A program made the translations under genes and the position numbers. This document shows positions 7,486 through 16,060 of a DNA stretch of 34,825 nucleotides, in pieces. Under the pieces are notes generated by a model that saw only the letters and a program-made list of their open reading frames with translations, had not been told where the DNA came from and made no database searches. The DNA is taken from the IMG/VR virus record IMGVR_UViG_3300004463_000728, positions 1 to 34,825 of that record, one strand, 5' to 3'. Origin of the DNA: a virus. The first letter of the stretch is position 1, and the number at the start of each line of letters is the position of its first letter.

Positions 7486-9642
7486 TTAAATTGCTACTTC
7501 AAAATCTCGAACCGCTCCGATCAGAGTTTCCGAAACTTGTTTTTTAATTTCCGAAAGACCTTCTTTAAGAGTAGTACTTTGTAAAATAATGTCTCCGTTG
7601 ATAAGGTTTTGTATTCGCACATCAACGCGTTTAACTTCACCTGCTCCTGACATTACTTTGTCCGAAGAACTCGATGATTCTTTTCCTTTACTGGATGATG
7701 TTGATACTAATGGAGGTGCAGGTTCCTCGGTTGCTGTTGAAGAATTTGAAACCGACTTATTGTTTTTAGACTCTGCTTTCCCTAATCTTTTTAACAGTCT
7801 ATTTTCCTCAGCCAATAGAGTGTTTTTTATTTTAGCCATTGATTTATCATCCAGTCCTGGTAAGTCCAACAGCCCGTTATTTTTACCGTGATTTTTTCGT
7901 TCCTGTGCTTCAAACTGCATTCTTTTTTTCACAGAAGCAGTGTACATTTCCGCTAATACCTCCGCTTCTGCTCTTGCCTGAATGTTTTTTATTAGTTCCT
8001 TTTCAGCCTTGTTAATATCATTTAAGGCACCGGCCTGAAGATTATATTTCTTTGTTAGACCGGGTTGAATTTCATCTATCTTTTTTAGAACATCCTTATA
8101 CTCATCAGTTCCTTTCTTGGTTGTCTTTAAAGCAGTAAACAATTTCTCTATTTGAACCCGTTGATCAATGGTTTTGGCCGATACCCTAGATGAAATTTCA
8201 GCATTCATTTTTTGAGTTGCTGTCAATCCTTTATAATCTCTTGTCGCTGCAAATATAGCTGTGCCTAATAAGGCTAATCCACCAATAACTAAACCAATTG
8301 GATTAGCAGCTAATGCAGCATTCCATAACCACTGCGCTGCTGTAATCGCTTTTGTTGCTATTGAACCAGCGATTGATGCTGCAGTAGAAGCTTTTTCCAT
8401 TATCGCCTGTCTACCCTTCGCTGTTGCTAATGCTAACACTGCTGATTTTGCGACTCCAAAAACAGGGGCAAAACTATTGACGGTTGTCATCACCTCCATC
8501 ATTGGCTGTAAATAGGCGGTAGCTCCGCCAGTGGCCTCAAAGAATGAAAGTTTGGCATCATCAATCGATGCTTTCATTCGAGCCATTTTCTCTGCAGTGG
8601 ATTCCATGACAATATTCGCCTGCGCTTGCGCTCCTCCTGTTTTACCAATTTGAGTTGCAAGTTTGTCCTGAGCGTCAACGGATGAAAGTAGAATGTTAGC
8701 AGCTGCTGCGTTCTCAGTCCCGAAGACCTGAGCCATGATTGTAGCATCGCCCTGGGCTTTCTTCAACTCTCTTAATCGGGTCGTGAACGGCAATGAAGTA
8801 TTGGAAACGATATCCATATTCACTCCCAACTTTTTCAGTTTATCTGCAGCTTCTTTCGGAATGACATCCTCACCTGCCATTTTACCAAGGACATTTCGCA
8901 ATGCCATACCTGCTTCACTACCTTCTTTACCACCCGCAGCCAGTGCTTGAATTGCCGCATTAGTTTCAATGAATGATACTTTGGCTTGTTTTGCCGCAAC
9001 TCCTGACACTTTTAAAGCTGCTGATATCTGTGGAACCTCAGCCGCACCTAATTGTGCGGAGTTGGCCATGACATCCATCATCTTTGTCATTTCCGCGGCG
9101 GCTACTTTCGGTTTGGATAGATCCACACCAAATTGAAGCATACCTGTTGTTAATGCATCAACAGCTCCTGCAGCATCACCACCCATTGTTTTGGACATGA
9201 TTTGAACATTTCGTTCCATCAATCCAAGCGATTCCTTGCTTTTTGCTATATCTGGTCCTAATCGACCTAATAAAGTTTTATAAGTATTAATTGATGCAGC
9301 CGCATTACCTCCAAATTCTTTTGCAGAGGCACGCGCTTTGTCACCGAGTTGATCAAGGTCCTTGCCAGTCAAACCCGTCAGAGCAGAAAGGTCTTTTAAT
9401 GAAGCATTAAATTCTAGTCCAGGTGCGTTCAGATCCTGAAGACCTTGATTTACGTTTTGTAGGTTTTGGTGAAATGCCGCCAGGTTGACGGATTTCATCG
9501 AGGATTCAATTTTATTTAAACTCGATGCAGCATTTTGTTGAAACGCCTCAGAGGACTTTGAGTTTCTCTCAAAGCCCTCATTCATTTTCTTGAGTACATC
9601 AAGAATATTTCCTTTGGCGTTTATGTCAATGTGTTCCTGCAT
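7486..9642 (-). CDS. Tail tape measure protein, TP901 family
   Basis: This is the longest protein in the tail operon at 718 residues. It has a helical N terminus, a TP901-type core (residues about 80-350, Gly/Ala/Lys-rich with ALTTGMLQFGVDLSKPKV and GSEAGMALRNVLGKMAGED), and a hydrophobic stretch (about 430-465: AALAANPIGLVIGGLALLGT) typical of tape measures that enter the host membrane. A Ser-rich low-complexity segment comes near 640-670. Its ATG overlaps the stop of the frameshifted chaperone frame as TAATG. It sets tail length and helps DNA ejection. Confidence 0.85.
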   Translation of the reverse strand: MQEHIDINAKGNILDVLKKMNEGFERNSKSSEAFQQNAASSLNKIESSMKSVNLAAFHQNLQNVNQGLQDLNAPGLEFNASLKDLSALTGLTGKDLDQLGDKARASAKEFGGNAAASINTYKTLLGRLGPDIAKSKESLGLMERNVQIMSKTMGGDAAGAVDALTTGMLQFGVDLSKPKVAAAEMTKMMDVMANSAQLGAAEVPQISAALKVSGVAAKQAKVSFIETNAAIQALAAGGKEGSEAGMALRNVLGKMAGEDVIPKEAADKLKKLGVNMDIVSNTSLPFTTRLRELKKAQGDATIMAQVFGTENAAAANILLSSVDAQDKLATQIGKTGGAQAQANIVMESTAEKMARMKASIDDAKLSFFEATGGATAYLQPMMEVMTTVNSFAPVFGVAKSAVLALATAKGRQAIMEKASTAASIAGSIATKAITAAQWLWNAALAANPIGLVIGGLALLGTAIFAATRDYKGLTATQKMNAEISSRVSAKTIDQRVQIEKLFTALKTTKKGTDEYKDVLKKIDEIQPGLTKKYNLQAGALNDINKAEKELIKNIQARAEAEVLAEMYTASVKKRMQFEAQERKNHGKNNGLLDLPGLDDKSMAKIKNTLLAEENRLLKRLGKAESKNNKSVSNSSTATEEPAPPLVSTSSSKGKESSSSSDKVMSGAGEVKRVDVRIQNLINGDIILQSTTLKEGLSEIKKQVSETLIGAVRDFEVAI

Positions 9643-10513
9643 TACCTTACGGCTTCTAAAGTTTTGAGCAAGGCCACAAACAATTTTTCTAACTTATCAT
9701 CAATAGCTGATCCGATCAGTAGACTGTTGTGTTCTCGAATAAAAATTGCTTCCTGGCCAAGTTGAATGAATTGATCCATCGGTAATTGATAAGGATCTAT
9801 TTGGAAGGACTCACGAATGAAGGCTCCAATCTTCCTTATTTCGTCGTGGCCGTCATCGGTATTTATAAGATTGGAGCCTACAGCTTTTCCACGTCTGCTG
9901 TAAACCGGCGAAGCAAACTGAGAGCCGCTAAGTAAGCAGCGAAGCGAACTTCATCAGATCCTGACTTCAAGTCTTCATCTCCGCTTAACCAACATTCTTG
10001 CAAATAGATGGTTCCTTCAGCGACAACGTTCAAAGCTGTCTCTGCTTTTTTCACTTCTTCCAATCCTGGCTTAGTCAAGAATGCAGTCTTTTCAACTTCA
10101 TCAACAAACACAGTCAACTTTCGCAATTCACCATCAGCCTTTACACGATCTAGTTTCTCAGCAGGGATTGCTTTGAGAATTTCATCGTTGATTTCCAGGT
10201 AATCAACTTTGTAGTCATAACAACGGAAGATTCGACCCATTTTAAGTGCTGCAGCTCGCAACAATTCAAAATCATTTTTAACGCGATCATCACCATCGAT
10301 CCAACAATCTTTCAATTGTAGTTCACCAATTTTGAACTCATCCTGACCGCCTAATTGGCTTGAGGAAACGATGTCATTTAATTTCGGGTGACGAACAATG
10401 CAATAGATATCCGGTCTGCTTGCATCGGGTGTGATTTTATGTAAATCTCCATGTTGTTTTTTCCATTCCTGGATTTTCGCCGGTGATGGCATTTTAAAAG
10501 TTGAGTGTGACAT
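9642..10513 (-). CDS. Frameshifted tail assembly chaperone (gpGT-like fusion, about 290 residues)
   Basis: The zero frame stops at 9878, but the -1 frame continues open for 80 codons (9884 to 9645) and ends with TAA at 9642-9644, overlapping the tape measure ATG. This extension has no usable start of its own at its 5' end. It reads as ordinary protein (RKIGAFIRESFQIDPYQLP ... DDKLEKLFVALLKTLEAVR). A -1 slip at 9884-9890 would give a fusion of about 290 residues. Many tailed phages make such a short/long chaperone pair just before the tape measure (lambda G/GT). The frameshift is inferred from sequence. Confidence 0.75.
9822..9890 (-). promoter_or_regulatory. Programmed -1 frameshift signal in the tail chaperone gene
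   Basis: On the minus strand the heptamer GGAAAAG (9890-9884, zero-frame codons GAA AAG) is followed after 5 nt by a perfect 12-bp stem, GGCTCCAATCTT (9878-9867) with AAGATTGGAGCC (9833-9822), around a 33-nt loop. Slippery site, spacer and stem have the canonical geometry. The zero-frame stop TAG lies at the base of the stem. The AAG to AAA re-pairing is a common slip; GAA to GGA needs a G-U pair. Confidence 0.75.
9878..10513 (-). CDS. Tail assembly chaperone, short form (gpG-like)
   Basis: The 211-residue product lies between the tail tube and tape measure genes, the standard place for the tail assembly chaperone. It is a soluble mixed alpha/beta protein with no signal or membrane segment. 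It contains two similar halves: QLKDCWIDGDDRVKNDFELLRAAAL (about residues 70-94) and LQECWLSGDEDLKSGSDEVRFAAYL (about 170-194), suggesting an internal duplication. It would coat the tape measure during tail polymerisation. A -1 frameshift near its end yields the long form. Confidence 0.65.
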   Translation of the reverse strand: MSHSTFKMPSPAKIQEWKKQHGDLHKITPDASRPDIYCIVRHPKLNDIVSSSQLGGQDEFKIGELQLKDCWIDGDDRVKNDFELLRAAALKMGRIFRCYDYKVDYLEINDEILKAIPAEKLDRVKADGELRKLTVFVDEVEKTAFLTKPGLEEVKKAETALNVVAEGTIYLQECWLSGDEDLKSGSDEVRFAAYLAALSLLRRFTADVEKL

Positions 10514-10533
10514 ATTGTTGAGTGTTAAAAAGA

Positions 10534-10965
10534 TTAAATACTATGCATCTTGATTCCTGCGCAGATCAGGTCAAGCTTTACTTTCGATGAAGTATCACCT
10601 TGTTTGATATCACGCATGTTGTTTAAGAATTCGCAGTTCTGAATCACGTCCACAACCATTGGTGAATTCAATGTCGCTTTGTAGCTGACAACAATTTCAA
10701 ATGGTGGAATGTTTGTGATATCTCCAAGCGAAGCTTGTTGAAGTGCAACGGCTTCAAATTGGTACACCTCCATTGAAGGATTCGTGTATTCATTGTTTCC
10801 GTAACCTCTTCCAATAGGTTCGTCACCTGCACCCATGATATTCTCCTTGTTTCTTTTGTTTCCATAAGAAATTGAAGTGATACCTGTCAGTGTACGACCT
10901 AACATATTTACGGAGATAGATGCCCAAGCATGCTGAACTCCGTTTATAAAGATTGGTGTGGGCAT
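10534..10965 (-). CDS. Tail tube protein
   Basis: The 143-residue protein directly follows the sheath gene, as tube genes do in contractile phages. It starts with PTPIFINGVQHAWASISVNMLGRTLTGITSISYG and has a conserved central segment (EPIGRGYGNNEYTNPSMEVYQFEAVAL) typical of Mu/P2-type tube subunits in Bacteroidetes phages. It is beta-rich and lacks catalytic motifs. Many copies would stack as the inner tube. Confidence 0.75.
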   Translation of the reverse strand: MPTPIFINGVQHAWASISVNMLGRTLTGITSISYGNKRNKENIMGAGDEPIGRGYGNNEYTNPSMEVYQFEAVALQQASLGDITNIPPFEIVVSYKATLNSPMVVDVIQNCEFLNNMRDIKQGDTSSKVKLDLICAGIKMHSI

Positions 10966-10970
10966 TTCGA

Positions 10971-12182
10971 TTAATTATTAGGGTTTGTGAATCCGATGTA
11001 GTTCGTAATTGTCTCGGCAACTCCTGTTGGCACAATAGATACCTGTGTAGTCAATTCGGAAGTTGCAAGAACATCCTGAGCCGGATCGATTTGAACCGGT
11101 GGAGTTGGTCCTTGTGGATCAGGTCCAGAAATTTCACCTGCTTGGAACATTTGACGAAGTGCCTTGTTTCCTGCAGATTCCATTACAGCAATTGTAACCG
11201 GATCAATTAACCCGGTTGCCGTATCAACAAACACGGTTGAATTAACGAAAGGCAACATTGCCTGACGTGTCAAACGTGCAGCTTTATTCCAGGTACGATT
11301 CTTTTCAATCGTGCTGTAATCATCTGTGGCGGTTGTACAAGTGAACGAAGCGTTCATGTAAATACCAGGATGATCTGTGTAAGAAATGAAATACAAGTAA
11401 CCATTCGTGTTGAGCGTGTCTAATTGTGCTGCAGTTTTATCCTGCATTAAAACACCGTTCACACGGGCAACATCAAACGCTCCGGACAATAAATTATATT
11501 TACCAACCCAACCGATACTCTCATTTACTTTAGCCAGGGAAACAACTCCCAATGCACGACCCAATGAAGTATGCTTTTGCGCCCATGCTCCAAGTCCGTA
11601 GAATGCATCATTTTGACCAAGCATTACAGATACATGTTTCGCTAAAGCGGTTCGTGTATTTGTTGCACCGGTGGCTCCAAGACCTTCCAACACAATGTGA
11701 ATTGGTCGGTGATTCTGTAGACAATTCAAAGCAAACAATTGAGCCTGTGCAATTGCACCTGTTAATGCTACTTCATAATCTGCAGGGGCAACTGAAGGAT
11801 TAAACACCACCCCTAATTGCTTGATCTTTCCTTCTGCAGTATTGATCAACTTAATAGCAGATGTTGCAGTTGCCGGTGTTAACATTTCCACCGGTGTAGC
11901 TGTTTGTGCTGTGAACTGAACATACAAAGTACCGCTCGCATTCACTTCAAAGAACTCAGCAATTGCTTGGTAAATCTGAGCAGTTGACGTAACATCAAAA
12001 GCAGCATTTACACCAAGTGCTTCTGCCTCTGCAGCTGAACCCAATTTATACACGTTGTTCAGCACATACGTAGCACCTCCTGATGGTGCAGGAGCCTGGA
12101 TGATCATTGCAGAAATACCGTCATTGGACTTGGCTGTTATACCAAGTCCTCCTGACTGTTGAATATTTATTACTTGTCCCAT
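10971..12182 (-). CDS. Contractile tail sheath protein (DUF2586-like)
   Basis: The 403-residue protein is the expected size for a Bacteroidetes-type sheath and lies just before the tube gene with a 5-nt gap. The C-terminal third shows sheath features: a segment YLYFISYTDHPGIYMNASFTC followed by IEKNRTWNKAARLTRQAMLPF, then a beta-rich end (SIVPTGVAETITNYIGFTNP). The family resembles DUF2586. A contractile sheath places the virion among myovirus-like transposable phages. Confidence 0.75.
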   Translation of the reverse strand: MGQVINIQQSGGLGITAKSNDGISAMIIQAPAPSGGATYVLNNVYKLGSAAEAEALGVNAAFDVTSTAQIYQAIAEFFEVNASGTLYVQFTAQTATPVEMLTPATATSAIKLINTAEGKIKQLGVVFNPSVAPADYEVALTGAIAQAQLFALNCLQNHRPIHIVLEGLGATGATNTRTALAKHVSVMLGQNDAFYGLGAWAQKHTSLGRALGVVSLAKVNESIGWVGKYNLLSGAFDVARVNGVLMQDKTAAQLDTLNTNGYLYFISYTDHPGIYMNASFTCTTATDDYSTIEKNRTWNKAARLTRQAMLPFVNSTVFVDTATGLIDPVTIAVMESAGNKALRQMFQAGEISGPDPQGPTPPVQIDPAQDVLATSELTTQVSIVPTGVAETITNYIGFTNPNN

Positions 12183-12210
12183 TTGTAGGATGTTTTATCG
12201 ATGTGAATAA

Positions 12211-12693
12211 TTAGTCTTCAGATCCGGTTCCACCGGCTCCAACTGGAACGTAATCGTCGTCACCTTCCTTTGGTTCTGATTTGGATCCTTCACCTTCTTT
12301 GGAAGCTTCATTCTTGTCAGCTTCAAGAGTAGCCAGGAATGTTTCAACCTCAACGATCAAAGCAGGTTTTCCCTGATTCGTTCTTGTTTTGGTCTCTAAA
12401 CCTTTAGATTTAGCGAATTCAACGATTTCACCAAATTTGCCATCCTTCCAATCTTTTGAAGGCGCGGTTGAAGCAGCCGGCGTTTTTGAGTTACCACCTT
12501 TTTTACCTGCTTCAAACTCAGCGCGCGTCAATTCTTCAAACTCCTGTTTGAATTCGTTGCAATGGTTTTTAGCGTAGCTTTTGTGTTTTGTTAAGAACAC
12601 GTTACCATCAGAGGTGATGATAATTGAACTTTCTTTCGGGTTTGCCGCGAATACTGATTTTACTTGATCCGCATCGTATGTGATTTTTGACAT
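12211..12693 (-). CDS. Hypothetical virion-region protein with acidic C terminus
   Basis: The 160-residue protein has a compact N terminus (residues 1-60), a SAP-like or small helical middle (WKDGKFGEIVEFAKSKGLETKTRTNQGKPALIVEVETFL, about residues 80-120) and a strongly acidic, Gly-rich tail. It lies between the lysis genes and the sheath gene. Mu-like phages often have a small head or connector protein here. No function is clear from sequence. Confidence 0.5.
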   Translation of the reverse strand: MSKITYDADQVKSVFAANPKESSIIITSDGNVFLTKHKSYAKNHCNEFKQEFEELTRAEFEAGKKGGNSKTPAASTAPSKDWKDGKFGEIVEFAKSKGLETKTRTNQGKPALIVEVETFLATLEADKNEASKEGEGSKSEPKEGDDDYVPVGAGGTGSED

Positions 12694-12695
12694 GA

Positions 12696-13061
12696 TTACG
12701 ATTTTAAAAGTGATTTATATTGTTTTTCTAATTCTTTGTAAGAGTTGATCAGTCCATTCTGTTCGCTTTCCATGTGCGAGACTTTTTTAAGCAATTCATT
12801 GTTTTGAGCAATCAACTGTCTGTTTTGTTCTAACAGGGTGTTTAATTGATTTTTCAATTCATTAATGGCTTCGTCACGTACATGTAGAAGTTTGTCGAAG
12901 TTGCTAATGGTATCCTGGTAGATATCAATTTCAGTTCTTTTGTTCTGTAGTTCGAGTGCTTTTGCCTTCGCTCTGGTTTGGCGTTTTGAAAAAAACCAAC
13001 CTGCAATGGCGGTAATTATAGGTGCAAGGATTCCACCTGCTGTTGTCAATATTTCGGTCAT
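12696..13061 (-). CDS. Membrane-anchored coiled-coil protein, candidate holin or spanin
   Basis: The 121-residue protein has one N-terminal hydrophobic segment (about residues 7-24: TAGGILAPIITAIAGWFF) followed by a basic patch (KRQTRAKAK) and a long coiled coil (about 35-118) rich in Asn, Gln, Glu and Lys. It overlaps the amidase gene by 4 nt. A lysis-related role such as holin or spanin-like protein fits the pairing with an amidase, but the single membrane segment and cytoplasmic-looking basic patch leave this open. Confidence 0.5.
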   Translation of the reverse strand: MTEILTTAGGILAPIITAIAGWFFSKRQTRAKAKALELQNKRTEIDIYQDTISNFDKLLHVRDEAINELKNQLNTLLEQNRQLIAQNNELLKKVSHMESEQNGLINSYKELEKQYKSLLKS

Positions 13062-13681
13062 TTTTCCATTTCAATTATGGCATTAACAATAGCTTGTGCA
13101 ATTCGATCCTGGACAGTTGGATCCATGAGCATTCGACATTCTTTCTCGTTAGTATGGAACATCGTTTCGATGAGCATTGAAGGGAAGGATTTAGATGAAA
13201 TGACTGTGAACAATTCTTCTTTGTCCGGGTCACCATCACCCAAATTTGAGCGACCTTTTAATTCAGGAAACTTGGCTTTGAAAGCATTATACAGAATTGT
13301 AGCAAGTGGATCACTGTCCGTTTGTCCAGGAGAGGTGAATATCTCATATCCGTTTGCGCTCTGATCAGATGCTGCGTTACTGTGAATTGAAATGAGAACA
13401 CCAGGCTTCTTAGCTAAACTAATAGCTGCTGCAGCTCGTTTTACTCTCAATGTCAATCCAACATCGTCCCATTCTGAAGGAGTCACTGTATAAACAAATG
13501 AAATTCCCAGGGCTTTCAATTTAGCACCAACTTTTCCTGCAATAGATCTATTGCCGACGCCTTCATAGTAAACAGAACCGTCAGACCATTTCGGGGAACG
13601 TTTTCCCGGAGTTACATATTGACCGGTTGCAGGGTTTATCGCTCCGTGTCCTGCATCAATAATGTATATCCTTTTGCTCAT
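13058..13681 (-). CDS. N-acetylmuramoyl-L-alanine amidase (Amidase_3), phage endolysin
   Basis: The enzyme cuts the amide bond between muramic acid and the stem peptide. Zinc ligands and catalytic residues are visible: DAGHG (H12), the following E40 in VYYEGVGNR, HSNA (H100) and E172 in MLIETMFHTN. The 207-residue length covers only the catalytic domain. There is no signal peptide, so release would need a holin, perhaps the overlapping downstream gene. ATG 13681 is chosen over a TTG at 13708. Confidence 0.9.
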   Translation of the reverse strand: MSKRIYIIDAGHGAINPATGQYVTPGKRSPKWSDGSVYYEGVGNRSIAGKVGAKLKALGISFVYTVTPSEWDDVGLTLRVKRAAAAISLAKKPGVLISIHSNAASDQSANGYEIFTSPGQTDSDPLATILYNAFKAKFPELKGRSNLGDGDPDKEELFTVISSKSFPSMLIETMFHTNEKECRMLMDPTVQDRIAQAIVNAIIEMEK

Positions 13682-13727
13682 GATCTTTCGGTTCTGTTTT
13701 TCACTCAACTATGAAACTGGTGTGCTG

Positions 13728-14777
13728 TTAGGCAGCAGGGCTATAAACAGCCGCAACTCCTTTATTTCTTATTGGAATAACCATTGCACGCTTGCTGAAT
13801 CCAATTACATCACGTCTGTAGGTCGGGTCATTTTCAGCTTCGCTATGATACATTTTCTCTGTACCCATTGCACGACCTACTTCATCCTTGTGAAATGCGA
13901 TGGATGCAACTGTGTCAGTTGATGGAGCTGCTGCTGCTCCGAAAGCAACCTTTGCACCTGTGGTTTTGTTGTATCTTGGTAAACGCTTAGTTGCTAATGT
14001 GTATAATTTGAAACCATACAATACATTACTTGCCATTAACTGATTGTACAAAGTGATGTTTGCAGTCATCAAATCCATTCTATGTTGTGAAGACAAAACC
14101 AAGATTCTTCCTTCACCCGGGATTTCAGCGTCATCAAATGCTTTGCTCAATCTCAATATATCTTCGAACTTCAAAGCTTTTAAACCGGCTCCATTGTCGG
14201 CTCCTGTTGTAACAAGCAACGGTGTATAGGTTCCGTCAGCTGCAGGGGCAATTGCATGTGCTGCTTTCTCCATGATCTTCATTCGTAATGATTGTTTGTG
14301 ACCATACACGATAGAAGTAAGTTTGTTATAAGCCAATTCTACTAGATCCGCATTTTTGACGTGTTGGTTCTCAGTATCGAAATTGTCAATTACCAATGCA
14401 ATAGCACCGTCAGCTCTTTCTGCTGTGGCAATAGGATAAGTGGTGTTATTGATTAAAACATCAGGATTAACTCCTGCTTCAGCAAGGTTGATGATGTCGT
14501 TGTCAACGAATGGTGATAAATCCCTACATTCAGACAGGAACATGTCGTCGGCATAGAATCCTTCCATCAATTCGGCTAACCAAATTTCACGGTTTAATCC
14601 TGCCATGGCTCCACCTGTAACGGTGTTTAAAAGTGATACTACTCCGGCAACTCCGGCACCGGTACCAATAATTTTTGCAGATACTACACCTGCCACTGCT
14701 GCTCCTGGCATCAAAACAGCCAAAGACAACATACATACGGCTAATAATCCATAGCCTAAACTTACAATTCTCTTCAT
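13728..14777 (-). CDS. Major capsid protein with signal-peptide-like N terminus
   Basis: The 349-residue protein follows the protease/scaffold gene, the normal place for the major capsid gene. The region from residue 58 on (AGLNREIWLAELMEGFYADDMFLSE ... YPIATAERADGAIAL ... RRDVIGFSKRAMV) has the character of a phage capsid of Bacteroidetes. The first 57 residues are unusual: MKRIVS, a hydrophobic stretch and AVAG look like a secretion signal, followed by a Gly/Ala/Val-rich linker. An internal ATG at 14606 (residue 58) is preceded by GGTGGAG. Either the N terminus is a hydrophobic delta-like domain removed by the protease, or the true start is internal. Confidence 0.75.
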   Translation of the reverse strand: MKRIVSLGYGLLAVCMLSLAVLMPGAAVAGVVSAKIIGTGAGVAGVVSLLNTVTGGAMAGLNREIWLAELMEGFYADDMFLSECRDLSPFVDNDIINLAEAGVNPDVLINNTTYPIATAERADGAIALVIDNFDTENQHVKNADLVELAYNKLTSIVYGHKQSLRMKIMEKAAHAIAPAADGTYTPLLVTTGADNGAGLKALKFEDILRLSKAFDDAEIPGEGRILVLSSQHRMDLMTANITLYNQLMASNVLYGFKLYTLATKRLPRYNKTTGAKVAFGAAAAPSTDTVASIAFHKDEVGRAMGTEKMYHSEAENDPTYRRDVIGFSKRAMVIPIRNKGVAAVYSPAA

Positions 14778-14796
14778 TTTTCTGTTTTTAAAGAGG

Positions 14797-15237
14797 TTAA
14801 TACTTAACTCCTTCTGCGTCGGCTAATGCCTTGTAACGCTCAGGGTCACTTGTTTTCATTGCAATCAGACCTTTTGGATCCTTCTTTCTGAAATCTGTGA
14901 AAGTCCATTTGTCACTCCCTTCTGCAGTTGCAGAAGATTCAGGTTTTTCATTCCCGGACAAAGGTTTTTTAACAGGGATTTTTGCCAGCATGCGCTCAGT
15001 CAACTCAAGGTTGGATTGTGCGTCTGCTAACCAGGTATCTTTCTCAGATCCTAGAATTTTACCTGCAGCAACAGCATCATTGATGACTTTTTCTGCATTC
15101 GCTTTTTTGTCTGCAGTTTGCTTAGCTTCCAGATCTTTGATTTTTTGATCATTTTTTGCAATTGCTGCGTTTACGTCTTGTTCCGATGCATCTGCAGGTA
15201 GTCCAAGAGCTGATAATGATTCTGCGGTGAGTTTCAT
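14797..15237 (-). CDS. Possible internal-start scaffold protein nested in the protease gene
   Basis: An in-frame ATG at 15237 begins MKLTAESLSALGLPADASEQDV, the boundary of the scaffold domain, and would give a 146-residue protein. In Mu the scaffold gpZ is made from an internal start in gene I. The linker before it (RTDTPTIINPKNVE) is a natural domain boundary. No strong Shine-Dalgarno sequence is seen, which is normal in Bacteroidetes. Confidence 0.4.
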   Translation of the reverse strand: MKLTAESLSALGLPADASEQDVNAAIAKNDQKIKDLEAKQTADKKANAEKVINDAVAAGKILGSEKDTWLADAQSNLELTERMLAKIPVKKPLSGNEKPESSATAEGSDKWTFTDFRKKDPKGLIAMKTSDPERYKALADAEGVKY

Positions 15238-15891
15238 TTCTACATTTTTGGGGTTAATAATCGTTGGGGTGTCAGTGCGCTCTTGCTGCTCCTCCTCTTC
15301 ACGATCCTTAGCGTCGTACTTGGAGAACAGGTTTGCACAAATTTTTAAGTCTTGGAACGCTGCTATTTCAGCGTTGTCTTCAATAATTGGATCAATAATT
15401 TGATCAATAAGTCCTGCTTCAAGTGCCTCCTCTGCTGTAAACCAATTGTCACCGTTCATCCAATCTTTCAATTCCTCAGCGTCTTTACCTGTTTTAGCAG
15501 ACAATCGCTTTAGAAATGAATCCTCCATCGAGCGCAATACTTTGGCAGTACTTTCCATGCTTTTTGCATTTCCGGAAGTGGATCCCGATGGTGCGTGGAT
15601 CATGACGAATGCATTTGAAGCCATCTTTACTGTCTTTCCGGACAGCATAATAATTGACATCATGGATGCAGCCAGACCATCATTGATAATTGTCGTTGGA
15701 TTTTTAGCAGCTGCAATTGCATTGAAAATGAGATTGCCATCGATCACGCTACCACCAGGAGAATGAACATGAATGTTCACGGGATCCTTTTTTGCTAAAA
15801 GTGGTTTAATTGCCGAAACGATGTATGGACCGTCACCGCCCCATATTGTTCCGTAAAGTTTTACCGTGTTACCATCAATTTCTGCGTACAT
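14797..15891 (-). CDS. ClpP-like head maturation protease fused to scaffold domain
   Basis: Residues 1-190 form a ClpP-type serine protease: VHSPGGSV (43-50), nucleophile S76 in DGLAASMMS, and H99 in MIHAPSG. Residues about 219-364 form a charged, helical scaffold-like domain beginning MKLTAESLSALGLP and ending in KWTFTDFRKKDPKGLIAMK, similar in plan to the C-terminal part of Mu gpI/gpZ. The protease would trim scaffold and perhaps the capsid N terminus. It is the first gene of the leftward late operon, 19 nt upstream of the capsid gene. Confidence 0.85.
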   Translation of the reverse strand: MYAEIDGNTVKLYGTIWGGDGPYIVSAIKPLLAKKDPVNIHVHSPGGSVIDGNLIFNAIAAAKNPTTIINDGLAASMMSIIMLSGKTVKMASNAFVMIHAPSGSTSGNAKSMESTAKVLRSMEDSFLKRLSAKTGKDAEELKDWMNGDNWFTAEEALEAGLIDQIIDPIIEDNAEIAAFQDLKICANLFSKYDAKDREEEEQQERTDTPTIINPKNVEMKLTAESLSALGLPADASEQDVNAAIAKNDQKIKDLEAKQTADKKANAEKVINDAVAAGKILGSEKDTWLADAQSNLELTERMLAKIPVKKPLSGNEKPESSATAEGSDKWTFTDFRKKDPKGLIAMKTSDPERYKALADAEGVKY

Positions 15892-16060
15892 AGAAGACTC
15901 GTTAATTCGACTTGCTTAGGACACAAATTTCATTGCTGTTTTTAACTATGCCAAATTGTCATACCGTGGTGGTAATAATTTAATACTATGACAGTATGTC
16001 AGGAATACTAGCGCGGTATTCCATTTTGGCGACTTGCACCGCGCGTGCGACCTTTGGGTT
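15892..16060. promoter_or_regulatory. Divergent late-gene control region with nested inverted repeats
   Basis: This gap separates the leftward protease/capsid operon from the rightward terminase operon. A 17-bp arm pair (15950-15966 with 16014-16030, 14 of 17 positions complementary, GCCAAA...ATACCG) surrounds a smaller palindrome TGACAGTATGTCA (15989-16001). No exact TAnnTTTG promoter is visible on either strand. Activator-dependent late promoters, as Mu uses, are a plausible reading. Confidence 0.5.
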
